Shown here in pieces: positions 19,760 through 27,854 of a stretch of DNA of 64,000 nt. The stretch comes from Pseudooctadecabacter sp. (GTDB lineage: Bacteria; Pseudomonadota; Alphaproteobacteria; Rhodobacterales; Rhodobacteraceae): NCBI RefSeq assembly GCF_020627745.1, contig NZ_JAHDGE010000007.1, positions 1-64,000 of the forward strand, in the 5' to 3' direction. The translations under genes were made by a program, and so were the position numbers. Numbering within the stretch: the first letter of the stretch is position 1; each line of letters starts with the position of its first letter. The notes beneath the pieces were generated by a model. The model worked only from the letters and a program-made list of their open reading frames with translations. It ran no database searches and had not been told where the DNA came from.

Positions 19760-21190
19760 TCAGAGTTTCAGATCAAGCGCGCCGAGGGCGGTTGTTGTAT
19801 GCTGCGGGGTCATTTGCGGACCGGCTACGGGGGGCTGTCCGTCGGGCATATCCTGATCCACGTCGCCGTCTTGCGATTTTTGGTCACCGTCAAAGGTGAA
19901 GGACGGGTTGTCGTATCCCATGGATGCAAATTCGGCCATCAGACTGTCAATGTTGCGCCTCATGAGGTCGGCGGTGTCCGGCCGTTCCGCGAGAATGCTT
20001 ACCACAAGGCCCGCGTCCCCTGTCGTCAGAGAGATGCGGACCGTTCCCAGTTCGTCAGGATTGAGGTGGATTTGCGTGGTGGCCGAAGATGACTGAGCCG
20101 CCGCCAATGCGATCTGTTGCGCGATGACAGCCGGTGCAGCCCTGATCGGGTTGGGCACCTGCACCGCAGCGGTCTGGGTTACGGCTGTTGTTGTCCTCAG
20201 GGTGACCAAATCCTCCTCCGGTCGGTCCGGATCGGACAGCGCGAATTGCGGGTCGACGAATGGATGCAGGTTATGGGGGAGAGGCATCGCAGATGATATC
20301 GGGAAAGCCGCCGCCGGGGTTTGGAAATAGGCGGCTGTCACTGCGTTTGACCCATGTTGCCCCGTTGCGGGAATTCTGTCGAAGCTCTCTGTCTTTTGTG
20401 AAGGCGTTAGACCCGTCCGGTCGACTTTACGGGCCATGTCTTGCTGCAGATGTGCGCCCCCCCGATCCCGCGGCATCACGTTGGTATGTGACGCAATTTG
20501 ATGGATCATAGGCAACGTCTGGGGCTGTCCTTGGGCCCGAGCAGGATGTTGCGACCCATCGAATAGACGTGATGCGTGGGATGAGTGTGCCACGCCGCCT
20601 TCCGGGGTCGCCAGCGCGGTCTCGGCTGTGGACATCCGAACAGATAAAGGCGCGATGTCTGTGGCCGTCCTCCCCCTGATCGGCTCCGGCCCGCCAGGCA
20701 CATGTGTCCGCTGTTTGCCAATGCTTTGGGATGCCGGAAGGGCCAAAAGCGCGCCGTTTTCGCCTTTGGGACGTTCGATTGTCGTGTCGGCCGCCGTTGA
20801 GAGTGTTGCAGATTTTGTGGTCGGAAACGCGGCCAAGGCATCAGTCGATACAATTGGTTTCTGGCCCGAGGGTGAATTTTCAGCCCTCCCCTGACGTTTT
20901 AGGAGCGCGACATCATTCAGGGCCTTGGACGGGGCAGAGGTCAGGCCGGGCGGGGCCATTTCCACAGCCTCGTCCTCCTCCGCGTCAGCGTGAGGCCCGT
21001 CTTCGGCGCCGTAATCGTCACTGCCTTCAGCCTCATCATCCAACTGAGGGGCACCGTTTCCGATATCCCGTAGCGACGACCATGCGGTCATGAAGTCACC
21101 GGACGTACCGGCATGGGCAGGTCGCGCGCCATCGCTGCCCGCAAGTGCCGCGAGCGGATGGGCGTTGGGGGCGGTATCAGACAGAATCAT
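19760..21190 (-). CDS. fliK: flagellar hook-length control protein FliK
   Basis: A 476-residue protein with a long, low-complexity Ser/Pro/Ala-rich N-terminal part and a conserved C-terminal hook domain: IHLNPDELGTVRISLTTGD and SILAERPDTADLMRRNIDSL. FliK acts as the secreted molecular ruler that switches FlhB from hook to filament export. Middle sequence is poorly conserved, as normal for FliK. It diverges from the flgJ-type gene across 111 bases and heads the fliK-flgD operon. Confidence 0.88.
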   Translation of the reverse strand: MILSDTAPNAHPLAALAGSDGARPAHAGTSGDFMTAWSSLRDIGNGAPQLDDEAEGSDDYGAEDGPHADAEEDEAVEMAPPGLTSAPSKALNDVALLKRQGRAENSPSGQKPIVSTDALAAFPTTKSATLSTAADTTIERPKGENGALLALPASQSIGKQRTHVPGGPEPIRGRTATDIAPLSVRMSTAETALATPEGGVAHSSHASRLFDGSQHPARAQGQPQTLPMIHQIASHTNVMPRDRGGAHLQQDMARKVDRTGLTPSQKTESFDRIPATGQHGSNAVTAAYFQTPAAAFPISSAMPLPHNLHPFVDPQFALSDPDRPEEDLVTLRTTTAVTQTAAVQVPNPIRAAPAVIAQQIALAAAQSSSATTQIHLNPDELGTVRISLTTGDAGLVVSILAERPDTADLMRRNIDSLMAEFASMGYDNPSFTFDGDQKSQDGDVDQDMPDGQPPVAGPQMTPQHTTTALGALDLKL

Positions 21191-21301
21191 CGGTTTCTCC
21201 GATCCAGGGTCAGTCGCCTTTCACTATCCGACCTTTCCTTACTGATTCTTTACCGATGCTGATTAAGACATCCCCAAATAGATCAAATTGGAGCATTCGA
21301 T

Positions 21302-21583
21302 ATGGACGTCTCGGCATCACAGCCTCCTAACCCGACGCAGACACGATCCGCGCTGATGGATGTGGCAAAGTCACTCGAGGCGGCGTTTCTGGCGGATATG
21401 TTGAAATCCGTACGGTTTGGCGAACAACCGGAGGGCTTTGGCGGGGGCGCAGGCGAAGATCAATTCGCGTCGTTCATGCGCGAGGAACAGGCCAAACGGA
21501 TGACCGAGGCCGGGGGCATCGGGCTGGCACAGACCCTGTTTGAAGCGATGACGGAGGGTCAGCATGTCGAAGACATCAATTGA
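21302..21583 (+). CDS. flgJ: rod-binding protein (FlgJ N-terminal domain only)
   Basis: A 93-residue protein matching the FlgJ rod-binding domain: SLEAAFLADMLKSVRFG, then AGEDQFASFMREEQAKRMTEAGGIGLAQTLFEAM. There is no muramidase domain, the usual form in alphaproteobacteria, so a separate enzyme must open the peptidoglycan for the rod. GGAG precedes the ATG. The last 20 bases overlap the following flgN-like gene. Confidence 0.88.
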   Translation: MDVSASQPPNPTQTRSALMDVAKSLEAAFLADMLKSVRFGEQPEGFGGGAGEDQFASFMREEQAKRMTEAGGIGLAQTLFEAMTEGQHVEDIN

Positions 21584-21899
21584 CCGCCTCAAGCGGCTTC
21601 TGGAAACCGAGAAATCCCTGCTTCTGTCCGGTAATCTTGCGGGCGTTGCCGATCTGACCGAAGAGAAGGAGGCTCTGACAAAGTCGCTTGAAAATGGTGG
21701 GCCGTCAGACCTGCTGCCATTGGCTGCCCAGTTGCAGGAAAACGGGCGGCTGATGGCAGCGGCGAAAACCGGGGTCGCCCAGGTGTTGGAAACGCTCAGA
21801 CAACAAAGGGCCGCGCGGGCGTCGCTTTCGACCTATGACCGTCACGGGACGGCGACCCATATCGGGGCCGTTCGCGAAGGAACATCGCGGCGGTTCTGA
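21564..21899 (+). CDS. flgN: FlgN-like export chaperone
   Basis: A 111-residue mostly helical protein (IDRLKRLLETEKSLLLSGN, LTEEKEALTKSLE, LETLRQQRAA) with the look of FlgN, the chaperone for hook-associated proteins FlgK and FlgL. It starts inside the flgJ-type gene and follows GGAGGGTCAGC. It sits just before the flagellin gene. FlgN is poorly conserved, so the call rests on size, helix pattern and context. Confidence 0.72.
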   Translation: MSKTSIDRLKRLLETEKSLLLSGNLAGVADLTEEKEALTKSLENGGPSDLLPLAAQLQENGRLMAAAKTGVAQVLETLRQQRAARASLSTYDRHGTATHIGAVREGTSRRF

Positions 21900-21937
21900 A
21901 AATTGATGGCAAATCGTATGTTTTCGGCCGCGGCTCA

Positions 21938-21952
21938 TTAAGACCTGATTAA
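21938..21952. promoter_or_regulatory. CtrA-type full site upstream of fliC
   Basis: TTAA-GACCTGA-TTAA is a perfect match to the CtrA consensus TTAA-N7-TTAA, about 150 bases before the flagellin start and past the flgN-like stop. CtrA activates flagellar genes in many Rhodobacteraceae. Binding is inferred. Confidence 0.6.
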
Positions 21953-22040
21953 TGGATTGGTCCGATGTTGCAGGTGCACTTGAAGAAGTGGCGCAGGGCC
22001 AAAGCCAGCCGTTGCATCCGTCAGAACGACGTCTGCCCGA

Positions 22041-22079
22041 GAAAACCTCGGGTTTTCCGAAATCAGCGCAAAACGCGCT
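22041..22079 (+). promoter_or_regulatory. two hairpins in the fliC leader
   Basis: GAAAACC-TCG-GGTTTTC (22041-22057) and AGCGC-AAAAC-GCGCT (22065-22079) can form two small stems just before the flagellin start at 22100. In Caulobacter FlbT acts on the fliC leader. flbT is nearby here (23912), so these stems may be its target or may affect mRNA stability. Confidence 0.45.
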
Positions 22080-22099
22080 TCAAAAATGGATGACACAAC

Positions 22100-23443
22100 A
22101 TGTCCAGCATTCTGACAAACAACGGCGCAATGGTTGCGTTGCAAACCCTCAAATCCATCAACAACGATCTGTCCAAAACCCAGTCGATGATTTCGACCGG
22201 TAAGGATGTGGCGTCCGCAAAGGACAATGCGTCTGTGTGGGCGATTTCCAAAGTCATGGAATCGGATGTCAAAGGTTTCAAGAGTATTTCCGACAGTTTG
22301 AGCCTTGGCGAATCCACGGTCGCGGTGGCGCGACAGGCGTCCGAGTCGATCACCGATCTGCTGACTGACATGAAAAGCAAGATTGTCGCCGCTCAGGAAG
22401 AGAACGTGGACCGTTCGAAAATCCAGACCGACATCGAGGCGTTGACCGACCAGATCACCTCGGTCGTTGGTGCCGCACAGTTCAACGGCCTGAACCTGAT
22501 TGACGGGTCCTCCAGCGATGCGCTGGGCGTCTTGTCGTCCCTCGACCGCAATTCCGACGGCACCGTATCTTCCTCGACGATTGATGTGGCGCGTCAGAAT
22601 TTGTCGGTTACGACGCCGGTCAGCGCTCAGGCCTTCGGCGGAACCGACCTTGCCAATGTCGCCGCAGCATCCGCGCTTCTTCAGGGGTCCACCGCCAACA
22701 CGATCGCAGACGATACGGCCTATACACCTGGCACAAACGATACGGATACGATCGCAAACAACACCACTGAAACCTTCACGATTGGTGGTGTGGCTGAGGG
22801 AAATTCCTATCAGATCGTTCTTGATAACGTTGCGATCAACACCGCCGATGGCGGCACGGCCCAAGGCCAGCGAACATTCGAATATGTTGCAACGGCAGGT
22901 GACGGTACCGAGGATGTGGCCCGCGCTCTGACAAGCCAGATCAACGCTTTCTTCGGCGCAGGGACTGATACGGCAAATGCCTATTCCGTCGCGCAGGGGA
23001 CCGGGGCCAACACCAACCAGCTCACGATTACCAATGGGTCCGGGACGACGACAAACGGTGCCATTGGCGTGTTTGCGCGCGTTCAGACGGGCGGTACTCC
23101 CGGCACTGATGTCAGCAGCGGCGGTTTGGGCGCCCTGCAGAACATTGACGTGACATCGGATTCAGGTGCGACGTCAGCCCTTGTGGCCATCGACGGGCTG
23201 ATCAGCCAGTCTATTGATGCCGCAGCCGCCTTCGGTTCCGCAGAAGGCCGGATCGAGACGCAGTCCGATTTCATCAGCAAACTGTCCGACAGCCTGAAAT
23301 CGGGCATCGGGGCTTTGGTCGATGCAAATATGGAGGAGGCATCCGCCCGATTGCAGGCCCTTCAGGTCCAACAGCAGCTGGGTGTTCAGTCTTTGTCCAT
23401 CGCAAATCAGGCGCCTCAGTCGATCCTGTCACTGTTCCGCTAA
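22100..23443 (+). CDS. fliC: flagellin
   Basis: A 447-residue flagellin, the filament subunit. The N-terminal D0/D1 helices read SSILTNNGAMVALQTLKSIN then MISTGKDVASAKDNASVWAIS. The C-terminal helices read QSDFISKLSDSLKSGIGALVDANMEEASA in two parts, ending SIANQAPQSILSLFR. The variable centre, roughly residues 190-370, is rich in Thr, Asn and Gly and is the likely exposed face. There is no cysteine. A CtrA-type site and leader hairpins lie upstream; flaF and flbT follow. Confidence 0.96.
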   Translation: MSSILTNNGAMVALQTLKSINNDLSKTQSMISTGKDVASAKDNASVWAISKVMESDVKGFKSISDSLSLGESTVAVARQASESITDLLTDMKSKIVAAQEENVDRSKIQTDIEALTDQITSVVGAAQFNGLNLIDGSSSDALGVLSSLDRNSDGTVSSSTIDVARQNLSVTTPVSAQAFGGTDLANVAAASALLQGSTANTIADDTAYTPGTNDTDTIANNTTETFTIGGVAEGNSYQIVLDNVAINTADGGTAQGQRTFEYVATAGDGTEDVARALTSQINAFFGAGTDTANAYSVAQGTGANTNQLTITNGSGTTTNGAIGVFARVQTGGTPGTDVSSGGLGALQNIDVTSDSGATSALVAIDGLISQSIDAAAAFGSAEGRIETQSDFISKLSDSLKSGIGALVDANMEEASARLQALQVQQQLGVQSLSIANQAPQSILSLFR

Positions 23444-23451
23444 ACGTCTTG

Positions 23452-23508
23452 TCGGGGGTGTCCTCGGGCGCCCCCGAACCCCATCTCACGCGAGGTAAAA
23501 CCTCGCGT
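23452..23508 (+). terminator. tandem hairpins between fliC and flaF
   Basis: Two stems follow the flagellin stop: TCGGGGGTG with CGCCCCCGA (23452-23477, one G-T pair) and ACGCGAGGT-AAA-ACCTCGCGT (23488-23508, perfect). No T tract follows either. They may attenuate readthrough into flaF or protect the 3' end of the abundant fliC mRNA. Confidence 0.55.
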
Positions 23509-23537
23509 CTGTCAACGTCGTCCCGAAAGGACCAGAT

Positions 23538-23912
23538 GTGAATATCATCGACCAGGCCCATCAGGCCTACGCCCCCAAAACCTCCGTCATCCGCACCGAT
23601 AAATCCACAGAACACCAGCTTTTCAGCGATGTGACTGTGCGCCTTCAAAAGGCAGCCGTTGATTCAAAGGCGCAGTTTCCGGCCTTCGCGGAAGCCCTCC
23701 ATGCCAACCGGGCAGTCTGGATCCATCTCGCCACACAAGTTGCTGATGATGAGAACGCCCTTCCCCGGGATCTGCGCGCCCGGATATTCTATCTGGCGGA
23801 ATTTACGGCCACCCATTCTGCAAAAGTTCTAAAGGGTGAGGCCGACATAGCGCCTTTGATCGAGATCAACACGGCCATCATGCGTGGTTTGAACCCCGGG
23901 GCTGTCGTCTGA
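23538..23912 (+). CDS. flaF: flagellar biosynthesis regulator FlaF
   Basis: A 124-residue FlaF. The N-terminus NIIDQAHQAYAP and the segments RAVWIHLATQVADDENALPRD and RARIFYLAEFTATHSAKVL fit the family. FlaF supports flagellin translation and secretion and works against FlbT. The start codon is GTG with AAAGGA upstream. It overlaps flbT by one base (TGATG). Confidence 0.93.
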   Translation: MNIIDQAHQAYAPKTSVIRTDKSTEHQLFSDVTVRLQKAAVDSKAQFPAFAEALHANRAVWIHLATQVADDENALPRDLRARIFYLAEFTATHSAKVLKGEADIAPLIEINTAIMRGLNPGAVV

Positions 23913-24322
23913 TGTCGGGGCTTGTATTGAAATTGGGACCCAAAGAACGGGTCCTCGTCAATGGCGCTGTCATTGAAAATGGGGATCGTCGATCCAGACT
24001 GTCGATCCTGACCCCCCATGCGAACATATTGAGGCTCCGCGATGCGATCCGTCCCGACGAGGCCAATACGCCTGTCAGCCGCCTGTGCTATATTGCCCAG
24101 CTGGTCCTATCGGGGGATGCTGACGAAGCCGAGGCGGGAGAGCAACTGCGTCGCGGCGTCGAACAACTGGGCCATGCGTTTACGGACGCTGAAAGCCTGA
24201 ATGTCCTGTCCGATGCGATGATCGCATTCGAGGAGCAAGAATTTTACCGCGGTCTCAAGAAATTGCGCAGCCTTTTGCCGCGCGAGGCTGACCTTCTGGC
24301 CCGCCATCCGAGGGCGTCATGA
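23912..24322 (+). CDS. flbT: flagellin post-transcriptional regulator FlbT
   Basis: A 136-residue FlbT. It opens SGLVLKLGPKERVLVNGAVI and includes ENGDRRSRLSILTP, then RLCYIAQLVLSGD and EFYRGLKKLRSLLPREADLL. In Caulobacter FlbT promotes decay of flagellin mRNA through its leader. It is translationally coupled to flaF and to the following DUF1217 gene. The fliC leader here has two hairpins, consistent with such a target. Confidence 0.95.
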   Translation: MSGLVLKLGPKERVLVNGAVIENGDRRSRLSILTPHANILRLRDAIRPDEANTPVSRLCYIAQLVLSGDADEAEAGEQLRRGVEQLGHAFTDAESLNVLSDAMIAFEEQEFYRGLKKLRSLLPREADLLARHPRAS

Positions 24323-25104
24323 CATTTCAGCCGGTCATTCCGTTCTCCGGATATAGCGGCTGGCTTTTCCTCGACCGGACCGGCGCTGCCCAGAAAGAGG
24401 CCTTTGTCGAAAGTGCGGCCGTGGAGCGTGTCACTGACACATTTCGTACCAGAATTGCATCCATTACCTCCGCCGACGATCTGGTGAAGGATCGCGCCCT
24501 TCTTTCGGTCGCACTGGGTGCGTTCGGGCTGGACGATGATATCAACAACACATTCTTCATTCGGAAGGTCCTGGAGGATGGAACCAGCGATCCGGATGCC
24601 TTGGCCAACCGGCTTGCCGACCCCCGATACCGGGATCTCAGCGCGACATTCGGGTTTGGCACCGGTCTGGTCCTGACGGGACTGTCTGTTTTCGCGGACG
24701 ACATTATTGACCGTTATGAGGCCAAACAATTCGAAAAGGCCGTGGGCGAACAAAACAATGACCTGCGGCTGGCGATGAACCTTGCCCCTGCGATGGGGGA
24801 TGTCCTCTCCGGAAATCAAACCGACACGGGCCGATGGTTTGCAATGATGGGGAATGCCCCCATGCGAGAGGTGTTCCAGACGGCTTTGGGGTTTCCATCC
24901 AGCTTTGCGGCGCTTGATCTTGATAAACAACTTGAGCAATTTCGCGCACGATCTGAGGCCACCTTTGGCAGCAGCAGGATGGAAGATATCTCGTCACCGG
25001 AAAATCAGGAAAAGCTGATCCGGCTGTTCCTGTTACGGTCAGAGACTGCATCTGCAGTGACGTCAACGGCCTCAATTGCGCTTACTTTATTGCAGCAGGC
25101 TTAA
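24319..25104 (+). CDS. DUF1217 flagellar-cluster protein
   Basis: A 261-residue protein of the DUF1217 type found in alphaproteobacterial flagellar clusters, often beside flgF or flaF/flbT. It is mostly helical; recognisable segments are VERVTDTFRTRIASITSADDLV, split by a short turn, and ALGAFGLDDDINNTFFIRKVLEDG, then LADPRYRDLSATFGFG. No signal peptide or membrane segment. Its start overlaps the flbT stop by 4 bases. Its stop overlaps that of convergent fliI inside CTTAAG. Function is not established to my knowledge. Confidence 0.75.
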   Translation: MTFQPVIPFSGYSGWLFLDRTGAAQKEAFVESAAVERVTDTFRTRIASITSADDLVKDRALLSVALGAFGLDDDINNTFFIRKVLEDGTSDPDALANRLADPRYRDLSATFGFGTGLVLTGLSVFADDIIDRYEAKQFEKAVGEQNNDLRLAMNLAPAMGDVLSGNQTDTGRWFAMMGNAPMREVFQTALGFPSSFAALDLDKQLEQFRARSEATFGSSRMEDISSPENQEKLIRLFLLRSETASAVTSTASIALTLLQQA

Positions 25105-26423
25105 GGACCGGACTTATCCGACGCGAGGGCGCGCTGCAAAAGTCGATATGATCCAGCGATGCCTTGGGTGCCTTCGTTGGCGACAAATTTTTCCAAAGCG
25201 TCCCGCGTGGCAATCGCTGCATCAATCTTGGCGTCGCTTCCATCAACATAAAGTCCAGATTGGATCATCAGTTCGGACTGCGCGTAGGTGCCCATAAGAT
25301 GGCGCGCCTGAGAAATCAGTTTGTTTTCTGCGGGATTGGCGGCTTGCGGCAAGGATCGCGACACCGACCGTGTCACGTCAATCGCAGGAAACCGGCCCCT
25401 TTCAGCAATCGTGCGGTCCAGTACGATATGGCCGTCCAGAACACCGCGCAACATATCGGCCACCGGTTCCTCCATGTCCGAACCGCTGACTAAAACTGTG
25501 TAAATGGCTGTGATGTCGCCCTGACTTTCCAGCCCGGGTCCAGCACGTTCACACAAGCCCGCGATCGCGGCGGGTGTGGTCGCCGGATGACCGCGCAGGC
25601 TGGCGGCCTCACCGGCCGCGACGGCGATTTCCCTGTGGGCTTCGGCAAAGCGGGTGATGCTGTCGATCAGCAGTAGAACCTGCTTTCCCTGATCGCGAAA
25701 GAACTCCGCCACCGCTGTGGCCGCCATGGGACACGCCCGTCGTGTTTTGGCCGGTCGGTCGGACGTTGCGGCGATGACGACGCTGCGCGCCATGCCGTCC
25801 GCCCCGAGTGCGTTTTCGACAAATTCACGAAGTTCCCTGCCCCGTTCCCCCACGAGGCCGATCACGATCACATCTGCATCGACTTTCTTAGCGAGGGAGG
25901 ACAGTAAAGTCGATTTGCCGACGCCCGAGCCGGAAAAGAGGCCGATACGCTGGCCGCGCACGATCGGTAAAATTGTATCGAACACCGCAAAACCAGTGGA
26001 CAAGCGCGCGCCCAAACCCCGGCGGTCGGCAGCCGCCGGCGGGGGCGCATGAAGGGGAACGTCAGCACATGCCGGCAGCAGCGGTCGCCCGTCCAACGGG
26101 AGGCCGTCCGGGTCCACAACGCGACCAATCCACCCATTGTGCGGCGCGAACGGCGTCCGGCGCGACAGGGCCGCGTGAAGGCCCGGAGACAAACCATCGG
26201 TTGGCCCGTCCATCATCGCGGTCACGCCGGTGGGGCAGACGCTGACGATATCCCCCTTTTGAGAGGCTCCTAAAATTTGAACCGTATCCCCCACCTTTGC
26301 GTGGCCGTTCAAACCCGCGATTTCAACGTGGGAGCCCTTGACCGCACTGATCTTTCCGACCGGTCGGGTCGGGGAAATACGCGTCAGGCTGGCCGATATC
26401 CGGTCGAAGATTTCTTCTGTCAT
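25101..26423 (-). CDS. fliI: flagellum-specific ATPase FliI
   Basis: A 440-residue F1-beta-like ATPase of the flagellar export apparatus. Walker A is GLFSGSGVGKSTLLSSLAKK. Other matches are VIGLVGERGRELREFVE, the Walker B region QVLLLIDSITRFAEAHREIA, and GDITAIYTVLVSGSDMEEPVAD. It supplies energy and chaperone release at the FlhA/FlhB gate. It diverges from flgB; its partner fliH lies 15 kb away in the fliF operon. Confidence 0.96.
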   Translation of the reverse strand: MTEEIFDRISASLTRISPTRPVGKISAVKGSHVEIAGLNGHAKVGDTVQILGASQKGDIVSVCPTGVTAMMDGPTDGLSPGLHAALSRRTPFAPHNGWIGRVVDPDGLPLDGRPLLPACADVPLHAPPPAAADRRGLGARLSTGFAVFDTILPIVRGQRIGLFSGSGVGKSTLLSSLAKKVDADVIVIGLVGERGRELREFVENALGADGMARSVVIAATSDRPAKTRRACPMAATAVAEFFRDQGKQVLLLIDSITRFAEAHREIAVAAGEAASLRGHPATTPAAIAGLCERAGPGLESQGDITAIYTVLVSGSDMEEPVADMLRGVLDGHIVLDRTIAERGRFPAIDVTRSVSRSLPQAANPAENKLISQARHLMGTYAQSELMIQSGLYVDGSDAKIDAAIATRDALEKFVANEGTQGIAGSYRLLQRALASDKSGP

Positions 26424-26468
26424 GGGTCCTCACAGTTCTGGCGACAACCAATTCTTAGGGAATCATCA

Positions 26469-26483
26469 TTAAGGCTTAGTTGA
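26469..26483. promoter_or_regulatory. CtrA-like site between fliI and flgB
   Basis: TTAA-GGCTTAG-TTGA, one mismatch from TTAA-N7-TTAA, in the 83-base divergent gap that must hold promoters for fliI and for the flgB-fliL-type operon. Confidence 0.4.
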
Positions 26484-26506
26484 AGCCAATCGAGGGAGAA
26501 GCCCCG

Positions 26507-26890
26507 ATGTTTGAAAATCTGAAGATGTTCGAGACATCCTTTGCCATGGCCCGTCACGCGGGCGCCCGACAGGCCGCAACTGCGGCAAACATGGCCAATG
26601 CGGACACGCCGGGATATCGCGCCCGCCATATCGCATCCTTCGCAGAGAGTTACTCTGCGCATTCTGCAAGCCCGATGAAGATGACCCGCGCCGGTCATCT
26701 TGCGCTTGATATGAGCAGCGCGCGTGCACGCACGGATGCCGGGAAGGGCGAACCCTCCCCCAACGGAAATTCCGTTTCCCTGGAGCAGGAGATGATCAAC
26801 GGCGTCGAAATCCAGCGGGAGCATAATCGCGCGCTGGCAATCTATAAACATTCGCTCGACGTGATGCGTCTGAGCATCGGACGGAGGTGA
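26507..26890 (+). CDS. flgB: flagellar basal-body rod protein FlgB
   Basis: A 127-residue proximal rod protein. Key pattern: ATAANMANADTPGYRARHIASF, written here in part as the family ANNxANxxTPGY motif. The C-terminus (VEIQREHNRALAIYKHSLD) forms the second helix. ATG 26507 follows GGGAG; an in-frame start at 26480 lacks support. First gene of the flgB-C-fliE-fliQ-flgF-G-A-H operon. Confidence 0.94.
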   Translation: MFENLKMFETSFAMARHAGARQAATAANMANADTPGYRARHIASFAESYSAHSASPMKMTRAGHLALDMSSARARTDAGKGEPSPNGNSVSLEQEMINGVEIQREHNRALAIYKHSLDVMRLSIGRR

Positions 26891-26893
26891 CGG

Positions 26894-27286
26894 ATGGCCG
26901 ATTTTTCGGACGCCATGAATATCACGGCCAGCGGGATGCGGGCGCAGGCGTCAAGGCTGCGCCATGTGTCGGAGAATATCGCGAATGTAGACACCCCCGG
27001 CTATCGCCGCAAAACGGTCAGTTTCGAGGCTGAAATGCAGGCAGGTCGCATGACAGGACATGTCGAGACCGGGCGCATGCGGCTGGATCAATCCGATTTG
27101 AGCCAGATTTACGATCCGGCACATCCAATGGCCAACGAAACCGGAATGTACGACGGGTCGAACGTCAACCTCCTGATTGAAATTGCCGACGCTCGCGAAG
27201 CGCAGCGCAGCTATGAGGCCAATTTGAAACTGTTCGATCAGGTGCGGCAGATGTCGTCGTCCCTGATGGATCTTCTGCGGAAATAG
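26894..27286 (+). CDS. flgC: flagellar basal-body rod protein FlgC
   Basis: A 130-residue rod protein with the motif RLRHVSENIANVDTPGYRRK near the N-terminus and NVNLLIEIADAREAQRSYEA near the C-terminus. It starts 3 bases after flgB with GGAGG overlapping the flgB stop. It polymerises with FlgB and FlgF into the rod through the periplasm. Confidence 0.95.
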   Translation: MADFSDAMNITASGMRAQASRLRHVSENIANVDTPGYRRKTVSFEAEMQAGRMTGHVETGRMRLDQSDLSQIYDPAHPMANETGMYDGSNVNLLIEIADAREAQRSYEANLKLFDQVRQMSSSLMDLLRK

Positions 27287-27297
27287 GGGCATACAAC

Positions 27298-27585
27298 ATG
27301 GAAATTGCTACACGTCTTGTCGCCGACGCCTATGCGGCCAACAAACCTGCGACCGCACCGGACCCGTCAGGCGGGCCCGCAGGGGTCTTTGGTCAGGTGG
27401 CGACATCGTTCACCGAGACGCTGCAAACAAGCGAAAACACGGCAATGGCTGCGATGACGGGTGGGGCCGACCCCCATGCGCTGGTGCAGGCGCTGGCCCA
27501 GACGGAACTGGCCGTCGAAACAGCCGTCACGGTGCGCGATAAAGTGGTTGAGGCCTATCAGGAAATTCTGCGGATGCCTGTCTGA
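27298..27585 (+). CDS. fliE: hook-basal body protein FliE
   Basis: A 95-residue FliE, the adaptor joining the MS ring to the rod. The family C-terminal pattern is present: GADPHALVQALAQTELAVET and VRDKVVEAYQEILRMPV. The stop overlaps the fliQ start by one base. Confidence 0.92.
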   Translation: MEIATRLVADAYAANKPATAPDPSGGPAGVFGQVATSFTETLQTSENTAMAAMTGGADPHALVQALAQTELAVETAVTVRDKVVEAYQEILRMPV

Positions 27586-27851
27586 TGGATGAGGCTGTCT
27601 TTTACGACACCCTGCGACAGGGGCTTTGGGTTGCGACGCTGATCTCGCTTCCCATTTTGTCTGTGGCCTTGTTGACGGGACTTGCCATCGGACTGTTTCA
27701 GGCGCTGACGTCAATTCAGGAAATGACATTGACCTTTGTCCCAAAGCTTGCGGCGATCGTAGGGGTGTTCTGGGTGACGATGGGGTTCATGACGGAATCG
27801 CTCGTTTCCTATTTTCAAAACACGCTTGTGCCAATCATTTCGGGGGGTTGA
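27585..27851 (+). CDS. fliQ: flagellar export gate protein FliQ
   Basis: An 88-residue membrane protein with two hydrophobic helices. Matches: LRQGLWVATLISLPILSVAL, then GLFQALTSIQEMTLTFVPKL, the classic FliQ core. With FliP and FliR it forms the export channel. Its place inside the rod-gene operon is common in alphaproteobacteria. GGAG-like sequence within fliE precedes it. Confidence 0.95.
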   Translation: MDEAVFYDTLRQGLWVATLISLPILSVALLTGLAIGLFQALTSIQEMTLTFVPKLAAIVGVFWVTMGFMTESLVSYFQNTLVPIISGG

Positions 27852-27854
27852 GAC

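Noticed and set aside
21241..21255. CtrA-like site TTAC-N7-TTAC between fliK and flgJ
   Set aside because: Two mismatches from the consensus; too weak to list beside the four better sites.
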